This document shows, one piece after another, positions 12,001 to 18,281 of a stretch of 64,000 nt of DNA; the stretch's first letter is position 1, and each line of letters begins with the position of its first letter. Source of the DNA: Streptomyces sp. WMMC500 (lineage in GTDB: Bacteria; Actinomycetota; Actinomycetes; Streptomycetales; Streptomycetaceae); assembly GCF_027497195.1 (NCBI RefSeq), contig NZ_CP114905.1, forward strand, positions 8,550,342 through 8,614,341, written 5' to 3'. The notes beneath the pieces were generated by a model. It ran no database searches. It was not told the origin of the DNA and was given only the letters and a program-made list of their open reading frames with translations. Made by a program: the position numbers and the translations under genes.

Positions 12001-12889
12001 CGCCGCCGCCAACGCCTGGCTGGACGGGCTGGCGCAGCGCCGGCAGGCGCTCGGGCTGCCGGCGGTCTCCCTCGCCTGGGGCTACTGGGCCGAGGAGAGC
12101 GAGCTGTCCGGCCACCTCAGCGACGCCGATGTGGCCCGGCTGAGCCGTACGGGCATCCTGCCGCTGGCCACCGCAGAGGGACTGGCCCTGCTGGACCAGG
12201 CCGTTGCGCTGGGCGACGCCGCCGTGGTGCCCGCGCGGCTGAGCACACGCGCCGAGGAAGGCGTGGCGGTGCCGGAGGTGCTCCGGCAGGTCGTCAGGCC
12301 GGCGCGGCGCACGGCCGCGGCGGACGACTCGCCCGCGTCCGGCGGGTCGCCGGTGGAGCTGGCGGGGCTGCCGGCGCCGGAGCGGGCGGAGGCGCTGGTG
12401 AAGCTGGTCCGTACGCACGCCGCCGCGGTGCTCGGGCACGGCTCGGCCAACTCCGTGCCCCGCGAGGCCGCGTTCAAGACCATCGGCTTCGACTCGCTCG
12501 CCGCCGTGGAACTGCGCAACCGGCTCAACGCCGCCACCGGGCTGCGGCTGCCCGCCACAGCCGTCTTCGACAACCCGACCGCCGAGGCGCTTGCCGCGCT
12601 GCTCGACGGGGAACTGCCGGGCGCCCCGGCGGCTGCCGTCCCGTCGGACGAGGCGGGGGCGGGGAGCCTCGGTGAGCTGGAGGGCATGCTGGCCGCGGGC
12701 GCGCTCGACGAGCAGGACCGGGCGAGGCTTGCCAAGCGGCTGAAGGCTCTGGTGTGGCAGCTCGAAGACGTGCGCCCCGCCGGGACCCCGGAGACCGGTC
12801 CCGCGGCCGGCGAGCCCGCCGGTGAACTGGACGTGGTGAGCGACGAGGAGATGTTCGCGATGATCGACCGGGAGCTGGGCCGGGAGTGA
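2..12889 (+). CDS. Modular type I polyketide synthase, 3' part (partial gene)
   Basis: This is the C-terminal part of a modular PKS; the reading frame is open from base 2, so the true start lies upstream. By window position the domains are: partial AT (2-830, GHSIGE), ACP (about 940-1170, serine at 1046); KS (1217-2490, active Cys 1733), AT (2790-3700, Ser 3065), DH (3860-4740), KR (5320-5890), ACP (Ser 6278); KS (6452-7735, Cys 6968), AT (8010-8960, Ser 8294), DH (9110-9990), ER (10580-11540), KR (11560-12130), ACP (Ser 12494). All three ATs carry HAFH, which in this family predicts malonyl-CoA. Both KRs keep the B-type aspartate. In both DHs the usual HxxxG motif reads HRIQD, with an Asp for the Gly. 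There is no thioesterase; residues after 12640 look like a C-terminal docking domain (SDEEMFAMID), so the chain should pass to another protein. Confidence 0.97.
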   Translation, partial: ALFRLLESWGMRPDVVAGHSIGELAAAHVAGVLTLPDACRLVAARGGLMQALPEGGAMLSVRAPAAEVEALLTGPDAFSGLDVAAVNGPAATVVSGDVEAVDRLAAVCAERDWKTRRLRVSHAFHSAHMDGMLAGFAAVAAELDFRPPRIPLVSNLDGREVGADEVCDPGYWVRHVRRTVRFHEGVRSLGAAGVTTLVEIGPDGVLSAMAKDCLPDAVTVPLRRGGTPEAREVLTAVVRAHLHGVAVDWSAVFQGADTGHVDLPTYAFQRERHWLTGERQAPAVTPTDRRDPTGTGVSAAPALAAPAGAGAGAPGTLALVVGEAAGVLGYADASAVEVRRAFRDLGVDSISAVTLRDRLADATGLDLPSSVLFDHPTPERLAAHLHARLTGADDGVATTAVAVDADDPVVVVGMACRYPGGVTSPAELWDMVWSGREGISGFPVDRGWGTDLFDADPGTSGKSYARQGGFLHDAGEFDAEFFGVSPREALAMDPQQRLVLETSWEACERAGIDPDSLRGSRTGVYIGATAQEYGPRLADGHDGHGGHLLTGTTVSVLSGRVAYALGLEGPAVTIDTACSSSLVALHLAAQALRNGECDRALAGGVTVMGSPGMFLEFSRQRGLSPDGRCKAFAEGADGTGWSEGVGLLLVERLSEAQRRGHEVLAVLRGSAVNQDGASNGLTAPNGPSQQRVIQQALATAGLGAGQVDAVEAHGTGTRLGDPIEAQALLATYGRERSAERPLWLGSLKSNIGHTQAAAGVAGVIKMIEAMRRGALPQTLHVDQPTTHVDWDAGAVSLLTEAREWPETGEPRRAAVSSFGISGTNAHVILEEAAEEEQAPAGDPGPGVLPAVPWVVSARSAEALRAQAARLGEFVGEAGGEVSPVDVGVALLSRSTGDYRTVVTGSDTEELRNGLARVAADAFEPSPAATGGVGLLFTGQGAQWPGMGAGLGGFAVFREALEEVCAGFDGLLSRPLDQVLAARDGGLVDRTEFTQPGLFAFEVAMFRQLRAWGVEPTVLVGHSVGELAAAHCAGVWSLADACRLVAARGRLMEALPPGGAMVSLRGSLDEVGALLEGSSQVDVAAVNGPRSVVISGDEGEIEGLVSRWEAGGGRARRLRVSHAFHSPLIEPMLADFQQVAEDVEYHAPGLPLVSNVTGRLADAETVCDPEYWVRHVRQAVRFADGVQSAARTGVSVFMEVGPAPVLTAMGQECLPDEPIQWIALSRAPREGDAESRAVGELMSGVGAAFSAGARVDWRAVFGGVSGRRVALPTYAFQRRRYWLSGSASTGDPAGLGLGVSGHGLLGAAVTVASSGAVVLTGRVSRAGDGWVTGHRIQDRVLVPGAALVEMALRAGDEAGCPVLEDLTLEAPLELPEIGGVQIQVTVDPAEGDASARTVSVHSRPDDDPERPFTRHATGSLIPSTDDEVGEPWQGAWPPAGAEAVDLAGAYGALAEQGYDYGPGFRGLTALWQEGTTRYAEVVLPEEHTGGHGPDAFGLHPALLDAALHTLLVDSGDKPDAGIRVPFSWSKVVLHATGATRLRVKAETSGPDTAEITLFDAEGGPVAEVGELTLRTLSAEPRSTADLYTLRWTAQQRPAAGAPDLAGWATLGPADPLPGTAAMHHPSLADLLTTGHHPTALVYAPAPGDPTPATTHRAVHDLLTLLQHHLAEPRLTDTPLILLTRHAHTAEPDPVHAALWGLARTAQAEYPGRVHLVDTDDHPDTRTNLPGALAHTLASATPQLALHHSTPHTPHLTHLPPQGDAGEAFGRRNGTVLITGGAGALGGLVARHLVAAHGVRHLLLAGRRGIDTPGAAELQEHLRAAGAEATFARCDLTDRDAVARMLAELPDDRPLTAVVHAAGVVSDATIASLTPEALSEVLAPKVDAATHLDELTRDFDLDAFVLFSSVAGVLGTPGQGNYAAANAWLDALAARRRAQGLPGQALAWGLWGDVGGAGGMGAALGEAELARWRRSGIAPLTPELGLASLDAALRTRTPNLIPVRMDLPALRAQAGAGDVPYLLRDFAPRRRTRRVAAGTAAGTTALAARVAGLDAAAQEAELVGLVRTQAALVLGYDDAATIDADQDFKALGFDSLTAVELRNRVNAAADVRLAPTVVFNYPTPAGLARHLRDEVLGAVTAATATTAAAVDADDPVVVVGMACRYPGGVTSPAELWDMVWSGGEGISEFPTDRGWDTDLFDADPGTSGKSYARHGGFLYDAGEFDAEFFGVSPREALAMDPQQRLVLETSWEACERAGIDPDSLRGSRTGVYVGVMYHDYAPRMSTERQEIEGYALTGNLSSVLSGRVAYALGLEGPAMTIDTACSSSLVALHLAAQAMRNGECDRALVGGVTVMATPNTFVEFSRQRGLSPDGRCKAFAEGADGTGWSEGVGLLLVERLSEARRRGHEVLAVLRGSAVNQDGASNGLTAPNGPSQQRVIQQALASAGLSAAQVDAVEGHGTGTRLGDPIEAEALLATYGREHSDERPLWLGSIKSNLGHTQAAAGVAGVIKMVEAMRRGSLPRTLHVDTPSTHVDWDAGAVALLTEAREWPETGEPRRAAVSSFGISGTNAHVILEQPVAEPVRDEPGSVGLPVVPWVVSARSAEGLRAQAARLGEFVGEVGVEVSPVDVGVALLSRSTGDYRAVVVGSDVGELGAGLARVAEGDASPAMSGGGVGLLFTGQGAQWPGMGAGLGGFAVFREALAEVCAGFDGLLSRPLGDVLADTGVDGLIHRTEFTQPGLFAFEVAMFRQLRAWGVEPTVLVGHSVGELAAAHCAGVWSLADACRLVAARGRLMEALPPGGAMVSLRGSLDEIAALLEGSSQVDVAAVNGPRSVVISGDEGEIEGLVSRWEAGGGRARRLRVSHAFHSPLIEPMLADFQRVAEEVEYRRPSLTLVSNVTGEVADAETVCDPGYWVRHVRQAVRFADGVQSAARAGVSTFIEVGPAPVLTAMGQECLPDEPIEWIALSRAPRAEENGAAASRAADVLMSGVGSAHTAGVRVDWRAVFGDVRGRRVGLPTYAFQHRRYWLSGPVAAGDPAGLGLGAFGHGLLGAAVTVASSGAVVLTGRVSRTGDGWLTGHRIQDRVLVPGAALVEMALRAGDEAGCPVLEDLTLEAPLELPEAGGVQIQVTVDPAEGDGSARTVSVHSRPDDDPERPFTRHATGRLTPADAETGADRGMGQGAWPPAGAASVDLTDTYERLAKQGYDYGPGFRGLTALWQEGTTRYAEVVLPEEHTGGHGPDAFGLHPALLDAALHTLLVDSGDKPDAGIRVPFSWSKVVLHATGATRLRVKADTAGPDTVQITLYDTQGALVAEVGELALRTLPAGGGQTAIPDHLYALRWTAQQLPAAGAPDLAGWATLGPADPLPGTAAMHHPSLADLLTTGDQPTALVYAPAPGGQTPAATHRAVHDLLTLLQHHLTEPGLTDTPLILLTRHAQALPTDADPATDPAHTALWGLARSAQAEHPDRIHLLDTDDHPDTRTHLPHALAHTLTSGTTQLALHHGTPHTPHLTHLRDDPPLTPPPGADAWRLDTATPGTLESLQLLPATEALEPLAPGTVRVSIRAAGLNFRDVLMALGMYPGEQIMGSEGAGVVTEVGPGVTDLAPGDRVLGLLPHSFGPVAVADRRMLTPMPEGWTFAQAAAVPVVFLTAYYGLRDLGRLAKGDAVLVHAATGGVGMAAVQLARHWGAEVYATAGPQKQGLLRELGLPAERIASSRDLDFVERFRRASGGAGMDVVLNSLAREFVDASLGLLPAGGRFVEMGKTDIRDAAEVTRSHPGITYRAFDLMEAGPDRIREMLAEIVALFEADVLTPLPLRTWDVRRAPEAYRFMSQARHVGKIVLTVPAPVDPAGTVLVTGGTGALGAQVARHLATVHGVRHLLLTSRRGMDAPGAEALRAELARLGADATVAACDVSRREDVVRLLDGVPAEHPLTAVVHAAGVTADGTVETLDAAAVDRVLAPKVDAIAHLDELTRGLDLSAFTLFSSIAGTLGTAGQGNYAAANAWLDGLAQRRQALGLPAVSLAWGYWAEESELSGHLSDADVARLSRTGILPLATAEGLALLDQAVALGDAAVVPARLSTRAEEGVAVPEVLRQVVRPARRTAAADDSPASGGSPVELAGLPAPERAEALVKLVRTHAAAVLGHGSANSVPREAAFKTIGFDSLAAVELRNRLNAATGLRLPATAVFDNPTAEALAALLDGELPGAPAAAVPSDEAGAGSLGELEGMLAAGALDEQDRARLAKRLKALVWQLEDVRPAGTPETGPAAGEPAGELDVVSDEEMFAMIDRELGRE

Positions 12890-12933
12890 CTCCCGCGCCC
12901 GGCCCGGCCGGTGGACCGGGGTGGGCGGAAAGG

Positions 12934-12970
12934 ACCGCCGGCCCGCGACGGGAGTGCGCGGGCCGGCGGT
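12934..12970. terminator. Strong bidirectional hairpin between PKS and E2 gene
   Basis: A perfect 14-bp inverted repeat (12934-12947 with 12957-12970) and a 9-nt loop lies between the PKS stop and the convergent acyltransferase gene. It would end transcripts from both sides. There is no U-tract, as is common in high-GC actinomycetes. Confidence 0.75.
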
Positions 12971-13015
12971 ACGGGAGGCGGGGTGGCGGCGAACCCCGCT
13001 GCGGTGCGAAGCGGG

Positions 13016-13906
13016 TCAGGGACTCGGGGCGGGGGAGGCCGGGTCGCGGGCGTCGGCGGCCTCGTGGACGGACTCCTCCTGCGCGGCAGGCCGCCCGGCG
13101 GACGGCTCGGCGACGGCTGCCTCGCCGGCGTCTGCCGTACCGGGGGCCGCTTCCGGCCCGTACGCCTCCAGGAAGTCCCGGAGTTCGGAGAGCACGTCGG
13201 CCGCCTCGGCCCCGTCGATCACCCTGTGGTCGAAGGCGAGGTTCAGCCGCATCACCGGCGCCACGACGACGGCCCCGTCCCTGACGACCGGACGGTCCAC
13301 GATCCGCCCGACGCCCAGCGTGACGGTCGCGCCGCCGACCGAATGGAAGCCGTCCACCGCGCGATGGCCCAGCGAGGTGACGGCGACGGTGCCCCGCAGT
13401 TCGGGCCGGTGCGCGAGCGACCGCGTCGCGAGCCGGAACAGCGTGCGGCCGACAGGCACGGGCAGCCGGTGCAGCTTGCGGACCGCCTCGAACTCCGGCA
13501 TGGACGCGGGATCTCCGTCGCGCAGCCGGTCCACGTGCCCCTGCACGTCGTCCAGGCTCGCCTGGTCCAGCTTCGGCACGACGGAGGACAGCACCACGCG
13601 GCGCCCGCCGAGGGTCTTGTCCAGCGTCACCTTGCCGCCGACGGTCGCGTAGCGGGCGACCTTGGGGCGGAGCCGGCCGCGGATGGCCGCGTTGGCCTCC
13701 GGGTGCCGGGCGAGCACGCTGCCGGACGCATGCAGGACGTACGAGACGACCGAGTACCTGCGGCCGTCGCGCCGGGCCTGCGCCCGGTGCTCCTGTATCC
13801 GGCTCATGTCCACCTCGGTGTCGAGGAAGACCGGCGCCGCGTCCCGTATCTCGTCGCAGTGGTAGAGCGTGTGGCGGCGCTCGGCGGGGAAGCGGGTGAC
13901 GCTCAC
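13016..13906 (-). CDS. Stand-alone 2-oxoacid dehydrogenase E2-type acyltransferase
   Basis: About 296 residues that match the catalytic (CAT-fold) domain of 2-oxoacid dehydrogenase E2 subunits. The active-site motif is DHRVIDG near residue 232, and the protein ends in an Ala/Glu-rich tail. There is no lipoyl or E1/E3-binding domain, so it cannot work as a normal E2. The GTG start overlaps the stop of the upstream ACP gene (GTGA), so the two are translationally coupled. E2-type acyltransferases beside a discrete ACP are known from tetronate clusters such as agglomerin and tetronomycin, where they acetylate an exocyclic hydroxyl before elimination. That role here is inference. Confidence 0.88.
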   Translation of the reverse strand: MSVTRFPAERRHTLYHCDEIRDAAPVFLDTEVDMSRIQEHRAQARRDGRRYSVVSYVLHASGSVLARHPEANAAIRGRLRPKVARYATVGGKVTLDKTLGGRRVVLSSVVPKLDQASLDDVQGHVDRLRDGDPASMPEFEAVRKLHRLPVPVGRTLFRLATRSLAHRPELRGTVAVTSLGHRAVDGFHSVGGATVTLGVGRIVDRPVVRDGAVVVAPVMRLNLAFDHRVIDGAEAADVLSELRDFLEAYGPEAAPGTADAGEAAVAEPSAGRPAAQEESVHEAADARDPASPAPSP

Positions 13907-14130
13907 GCCGCGACCGCCGCCTTGTGGATGCCGTTGAGGCTGCCGGCCTCCAGCAGGTCCGGAAGCGACACGCTGCGCCCGGTGCGGCGTTCGAGCGCGG
14001 CCGTCAGCCAGAGCAGGTGCACCGAGTCCCAGCCGGCGATCTCGTCCAGAGGCCGGTCGGCGTCCTCGACGGACACCGGCAGCCCCAGCTCGTCACGGAT
14101 CAGCACCACAAGATCGTCGATGGTCGTCAT
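13903..14130 (-). CDS. Discrete acyl carrier protein
   Basis: A 75-residue single carrier protein. The phosphopantetheine site is GWDSVHLL at about residues 33-40. The ATG at 14130 is preceded by a GAAAGG-type ribosome site and gives a normal ACP length; longer in-frame extensions are unlike any carrier protein. It sits between a type II thioesterase (upstream) and the E2 acyltransferase (overlapping, downstream). A free ACP next to an E2 acyltransferase is typical of the glyceryl-ACP branch of tetronate biosynthesis. Which acyl group it carries cannot be told from sequence. Confidence 0.9.
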   Translation of the reverse strand: MTTIDDLVVLIRDELGLPVSVEDADRPLDEIAGWDSVHLLWLTAALERRTGRSVSLPDLLEAGSLNGIHKAAVAA

Positions 14131-14167
14131 GAAGCGGGCACTACCTTTCGGGGATGGGTCAACGGGA

Positions 14168-14950
14168 CTACGTCGCGGTCGCGGTCGAGAACGCCCGGAC
14201 GTCGCGCATGAGGGCGGTGGCGACGGCCCGCTCCGCGCCTTCGAGGTAGAAGTGGCCACCGGGGAACCGCTCGATGCGGAAGGCGCCCGAGGTCAGCGGC
14301 TCCCAGGCAGACGCCTCGCGCTCGGTCACCCGCGGGTCCGCGGTGCCCGTGAAGACGCTGACGGGGCAGCGGAGTACGAAGCTCCGGTCGTAGCGGTACG
14401 TCTCCACGGCGGTGTAGTCGGCGCGCAGCGCCGGCAGGATCATGGCGCGCATGTCCGGGTCGGCCAGGATCTGCGGGTCGGTGCCGCTCAGCGTGGTGAT
14501 CTCCGCGATGAGCCCGTCGTCGTCGCGCTGGTGCACGGTCTCGACGCGCGGCGTCGCCGGCGAGTGCCGACCGGAGGCGACCAGGCCGATCGGCGGGTTG
14601 GCGCCGGTCCGCTCCAGCCGTGCGGCGGTCTCGAAGCCGACGACAGCGCCCATGCTGTGCCCGAAGAGGACCAGCGGCAGGTCCGTGAGCGGCGCGAGGA
14701 CGTCGGCCACCCGGTCGGCCAGCGCGTGGACGTCGCGCAGCGGCCGTTCGTGGCGGCGGTCGTGCCGGCCCGGGTACTGCACGGCCACGAACTCGACCGA
14801 CGGCGGCAGTTGCCGCTGCAGCGGGAAGAACGTGGTCGCCGCGCCGCCCGCGTGGGGCAGGCAGACAAGCCGTACGTTCGGCTGCCGGGCCGCGCCGAAG
14901 CGGCGCAGCCACGTCTCGTCGAACGGGGTCTGTGCGGTCACCGGGGCCAT
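14168..14950 (-). CDS. Type II thioesterase (editing)
   Basis: A 260-residue alpha/beta hydrolase of the PKS/NRPS external thioesterase family. It has the nucleophile elbow GHSMG, the aspartate region GTADPRVT and the catalytic histidine in GGHFYLEG. Such enzymes remove aberrant or stalled acyl groups from carrier domains. I chose the ATG at 14950, which begins MAPVTAQTPFDETW, the usual N-terminus; an upstream GTG at 14989 would add 13 residues. It is the first gene of a TE-ACP-E2 minus-strand operon and probably serves the adjacent PKS. Confidence 0.92.
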   Translation of the reverse strand: MAPVTAQTPFDETWLRRFGAARQPNVRLVCLPHAGGAATTFFPLQRQLPPSVEFVAVQYPGRHDRRHERPLRDVHALADRVADVLAPLTDLPLVLFGHSMGAVVGFETAARLERTGANPPIGLVASGRHSPATPRVETVHQRDDDGLIAEITTLSGTDPQILADPDMRAMILPALRADYTAVETYRYDRSFVLRCPVSVFTGTADPRVTEREASAWEPLTSGAFRIERFPGGHFYLEGAERAVATALMRDVRAFSTATAT

Positions 14951-15078
14951 GCCTTCCCGCGCTCTCCCGGGTGCGAGAGGCCGGCACACGGGGGAAAGCG
15001 CACCTTGAGCACTCCGACTCGTTTGTCGCCGCCCACGCTATTGGCGCCGGTTGGAGGCGGACAAAGAGCCGCTAAAGG

Positions 15079-15113
15079 CGTACGGGCACGGAGGTGCACT
15101 CCGCGCCCGTACG
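15079..15113. terminator. Hairpin downstream of the LAL regulator gene
   Basis: An inverted repeat, CGTACGGGC at 15079-15087 and GCCCGTACG at 15105-15113, with further pairing possible inside the loop. It lies just past the LAL stop codon at 15124 and separates that gene from the thioesterase operon on the same strand. Confidence 0.6.
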
Positions 15114-15123
15114 GTACGTCCTG

Positions 15124-17859
15124 TCAGGCCGGCAGGCTCTTCAGCCGCTTGCCGATGTCGGCGCGCTGGCCGATGCCCAGCTTCTGGTAGATGCGGGTGA
15201 GATGCTGCTCGACCGTGCTCACCGTGATGTGCAGTCTGCCAGCGACCTGACGGTTGGTCATCCCCTTCGCCACCAGCGCGGCCACCCGGTGCTCCGCCCG
15301 GGTCAGCAGCTTCTGGCCGCCGGCGGCGCCTGCCGGGCCCGCCGCACTCGCCGGGTCGGGCACGGGCCTGCTCGCCCGCTCCGGGAGCGGCGTACGTGCC
15401 ATGGCGTGGTCGGGCAGGCAGTTGCGGGCGATGTGCGCCGCCGCGGCCTGCGCCCTGCCCGCCCAGGACTCGTGGCCGAGTCCCCGCAGCTCCGTGGCGA
15501 GTTCGTGCAGCGTCCGCGCCTGGTCCAACCGGTCGCCGGTGGCGAGGAGTTCGTCGACCGCCCGGAACAGCAGCCCGGGGCGCTTGTGCGGCGGCGCCAA
15601 CCTGGCCCGTAGCCGCAGCTCCATCGCGTGGGTGCGACCGCCGTGGCACGGGGCGCGCGCGGTGTGCTCGGCGAGCATGCGCGCGGACATCTCCTCGTCC
15701 CCCAGGTGCAGCCACGCCTGGGCGACGTAGAGCCGCCACGGCGCGAGCGTCGGATGGTCGACGAGGGTGCGCTCCGCGACCTTCCCGATCCGCAAGAAGT
15801 CGGCCAGCGCCGAGTGCGGCCTGTTCGTGGCGAGATGGAAGCTGCCGCGGACGCACAGGTAGCTGAGCCAGTAGACGCTCTTCTCCCACGCCGGGGGAAC
15901 GGGCTTGGCGAACACCCGCGCCACCTCGTCGTAGCGCCCCATCTCCATGTGCAGCGCGGCGAGCACAGCCTCCGCCGCGCACGCGTACCCCGTGCTGCGC
16001 TCGGTGATGACGCTCTCCACCAGCCTGATGCACTCAAGGCTCGCCGCCAGTTTGCCCTGCCGCAGGGCGATCATCGCCTGCTGCAGCGAGAAGATGGCCT
16101 GCCAGCCCGGTGCGTCCCGGCTCGCCGACTCCTTGATCAGCCACTCGCACCATTGCCAGGCGGATTCGAGCCGGTCGGCGATGACCAGGGCCTTGATCGC
16201 GCAGGACAGCGACCAGACCGTGGAGTCGGAGAGGGTCGAGACCTCCAGCAGGTTCTCGGCCGCGGCGGCCCAGTCCCCGCGCTCGCCGTGCAGGAACGAC
16301 CCCTCGAAGCTCTGGAACAGGGAGGATGCCGACGCGTACGGGCTGCGGGCGCCGTCGTCGGGCGGCGGGAGACGCGGAGCCTGCCCTTCGCCCTCGTGCC
16401 GGGCGGACTGGTGGCTGTACCAGGCCCACAGCCAGCCGATGCTGGGGTGGTCCCCGGCGCGGACGTCGGCGGCGCTCGACTCGGCGCCCTGCCGCTGGAG
16501 AACCTCGAACGCCTCCTGGATTTTGCCGTACCTGAAGAGCAGATCCGCGAGTCCGTCGTAGGCCGTGCTGGGCATTTTGTCCGCATGGAAGGCACTGAGG
16601 AGTGCCGTCAGGTGCCGGACTTCGGTGGCCGCCGGGCTGATGCGCTGGGTGATGAGCGCCAGGCGCAGGTATATCTCGATACGATCCGGGCTGTTCGGGC
16701 TGTTTTCCAGCGCGAGTTCGAGATACCTGACGGCCAGCCGGATGTTTTCCTGGCCGATGGCCGTCTCCGCGGCGTCGCGCAGTGCGGACCGCTGCCACGC
16801 CTCCGGCGCGTGCCGGGCGGCGAGGAGATGGCGGGCCACTTCTGTGGTGGGACTGCCCGCACTGTTCTGGACCATTGCGGCGCGCCGGTGCAGTTCGTTT
16901 CGCTGGAGCGTGCCCAGGTCCGCAAGTATTTCCCGGGGAGCGCTCCCGTGCCGGAAATTCGTGCCGTCCAGGATCCCGGAGTTACGCAGCGCCTCCAACT
17001 GCTGGTCCACGACCGCGGGTGAAACACGGGTCATGCCCGACAGCAGCTCCGGTGCCGCGGAATCCCCGAGTACGGAGACCAGCCGCCCCAGTTCCACCGC
17101 GGTGGCGCCGCTGCGGTAAAGGCAGGACACGACCGCGCGGCCGTACATGCCCAGCTCCGCGGAGGTCTCCGCGCCGGTCGGCCGCGCCTCCATGTCCTCG
17201 TCCCGGAGGTCCTCCAGCAGCGCGCGCAGCAGCAGCGGGCTGCCGCCGCTGAGGTGGTGCAGCAGCTCGATCCACTGCTCGTGCGGCCGGTTGACGCGCG
17301 TGGTGACCGCCGCCCGTACCCCCCGCTCGTCCAGCGGACCCAGGTGGATGCGCTGGGCGTTCGGCCGCCGCAGCAGCTCCGTCTTGACCGGCTGGTCGCG
17401 ATGGCGCAGGTGCGGACAGTGGGAGAGGAGGATGAGGGTGCGCCGGCTGCGGTGCCAACTCACCGTCTGGAGCAGGAAGTCGAGTTCGGACCAGGGGATG
17501 TCCTGGACGTCGTCGACACTGATCACCACCGCACCGTTCTCCGCGACGTGCGGCAGCGCGGCGCTGAACTGCAGTGCGGGCGTGGCCCCCGTGGGGACCT
17601 CGCCCGGTGCGGGGGCCGGCACCTGCGCGACGAGCTGCTGGAACAGGGAGATCGGCGGGTGCGCCGCGGTGCTTCTGCCCTGCACGCTGAGGATGGTCGC
17701 GCCCATGTCGGCCGCGTGTTCTGTGATGGCGTGTAACAGCGCGCTCTTGCCGCAGCCCACGCCGCCTTCGATGAGAATTGTGCGCGACATTCCGTGGAGA
17801 CAGCGAGAGAAAGCAGACCGCAGCGCCTCGAATTCGGCCGCACGGATGACGAAAGCCAT
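15124..17859 (-). CDS. LAL-family LuxR transcriptional activator
   Basis: A 911-residue large ATP-binding LuxR regulator. An N-terminal AAA-type ATPase carries Walker A GGVGCGKS (residues 32-39) and Walker B VVISVDDVQD (111-120). A long helical, TPR-like middle follows, then a C-terminal LuxR helix-turn-helix (about 845-905). Regulators of this build (PikD, RapH, NysRI) activate macrolide PKS clusters, so this one probably controls the adjacent PKS and thioesterase operon. Leu42, right after the P-loop, is a TTA codon (17734-17736, in frame), which would make translation depend on the bldA tRNA. The ATG at 17859 is followed by the typical short lead-in to the P-loop. Confidence 0.95.
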   Translation of the reverse strand: MAFVIRAAEFEALRSAFSRCLHGMSRTILIEGGVGCGKSALLHAITEHAADMGATILSVQGRSTAAHPPISLFQQLVAQVPAPAPGEVPTGATPALQFSAALPHVAENGAVVISVDDVQDIPWSELDFLLQTVSWHRSRRTLILLSHCPHLRHRDQPVKTELLRRPNAQRIHLGPLDERGVRAAVTTRVNRPHEQWIELLHHLSGGSPLLLRALLEDLRDEDMEARPTGAETSAELGMYGRAVVSCLYRSGATAVELGRLVSVLGDSAAPELLSGMTRVSPAVVDQQLEALRNSGILDGTNFRHGSAPREILADLGTLQRNELHRRAAMVQNSAGSPTTEVARHLLAARHAPEAWQRSALRDAAETAIGQENIRLAVRYLELALENSPNSPDRIEIYLRLALITQRISPAATEVRHLTALLSAFHADKMPSTAYDGLADLLFRYGKIQEAFEVLQRQGAESSAADVRAGDHPSIGWLWAWYSHQSARHEGEGQAPRLPPPDDGARSPYASASSLFQSFEGSFLHGERGDWAAAAENLLEVSTLSDSTVWSLSCAIKALVIADRLESAWQWCEWLIKESASRDAPGWQAIFSLQQAMIALRQGKLAASLECIRLVESVITERSTGYACAAEAVLAALHMEMGRYDEVARVFAKPVPPAWEKSVYWLSYLCVRGSFHLATNRPHSALADFLRIGKVAERTLVDHPTLAPWRLYVAQAWLHLGDEEMSARMLAEHTARAPCHGGRTHAMELRLRARLAPPHKRPGLLFRAVDELLATGDRLDQARTLHELATELRGLGHESWAGRAQAAAAHIARNCLPDHAMARTPLPERASRPVPDPASAAGPAGAAGGQKLLTRAEHRVAALVAKGMTNRQVAGRLHITVSTVEQHLTRIYQKLGIGQRADIGKRLKSLPA

Positions 17860-18281
17860 ACCGGATTACTCACCTCCCGTTGGCGCAGTGGATTCGTCGT
17901 GTGAATCCATGCACCTGAGCAAGTCCAGGTCATACGGCACTCAGGGGAAGCGCCGTACCGCGTATTCGGTTAGTTTTACAGGTTGGTTTTGGCTGTGCAA
18001 GGCCGGATTATCTCAGGTGGACGGGTAATGCGTAGGTCCGTTTTGTATCGTTCATCCTGACCTTGTCGTGGTGCTGCGGAGTATACATCCCCTGGGACAA
18101 TCGCATCGGCCCGCGAGGACCGCCCCGTCCGGCATGCAGGAGTGAACGCGGGCGTTCCGTACGGCGCTTGAGCCTTCGAGGTGCGTCTCCGGCTACCCGA
18201 TGGTGGCGCGCGGACGGTTCGCGGGGGAGTGGGGCAGCCGGATTTTGGCGGGACTTTGGCGCCGCGCAACAGTCTGCCCGG
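17860..18281. promoter_or_regulatory. Divergent intergenic region upstream of the LAL regulator
   Basis: About 420 bp without a convincing gene, less GC-rich near 17960-18000. It holds a direct repeat of GGTTRGTTTT (17968-17977 and 17981-17990, 13-bp period). On the minus strand a weak TTGCAC/TAAAAC pair with 16-bp spacing could be the LAL promoter. The repeat overlaps this candidate promoter and could be a regulator site; that is inference. Confidence 0.4.

Noticed and set aside
12911..15190. 759-codon plus-strand frame opposite the E2, ACP and thioesterase genes
   Set aside because: It is antisense to three genes with clear catalytic motifs and has no family signature.
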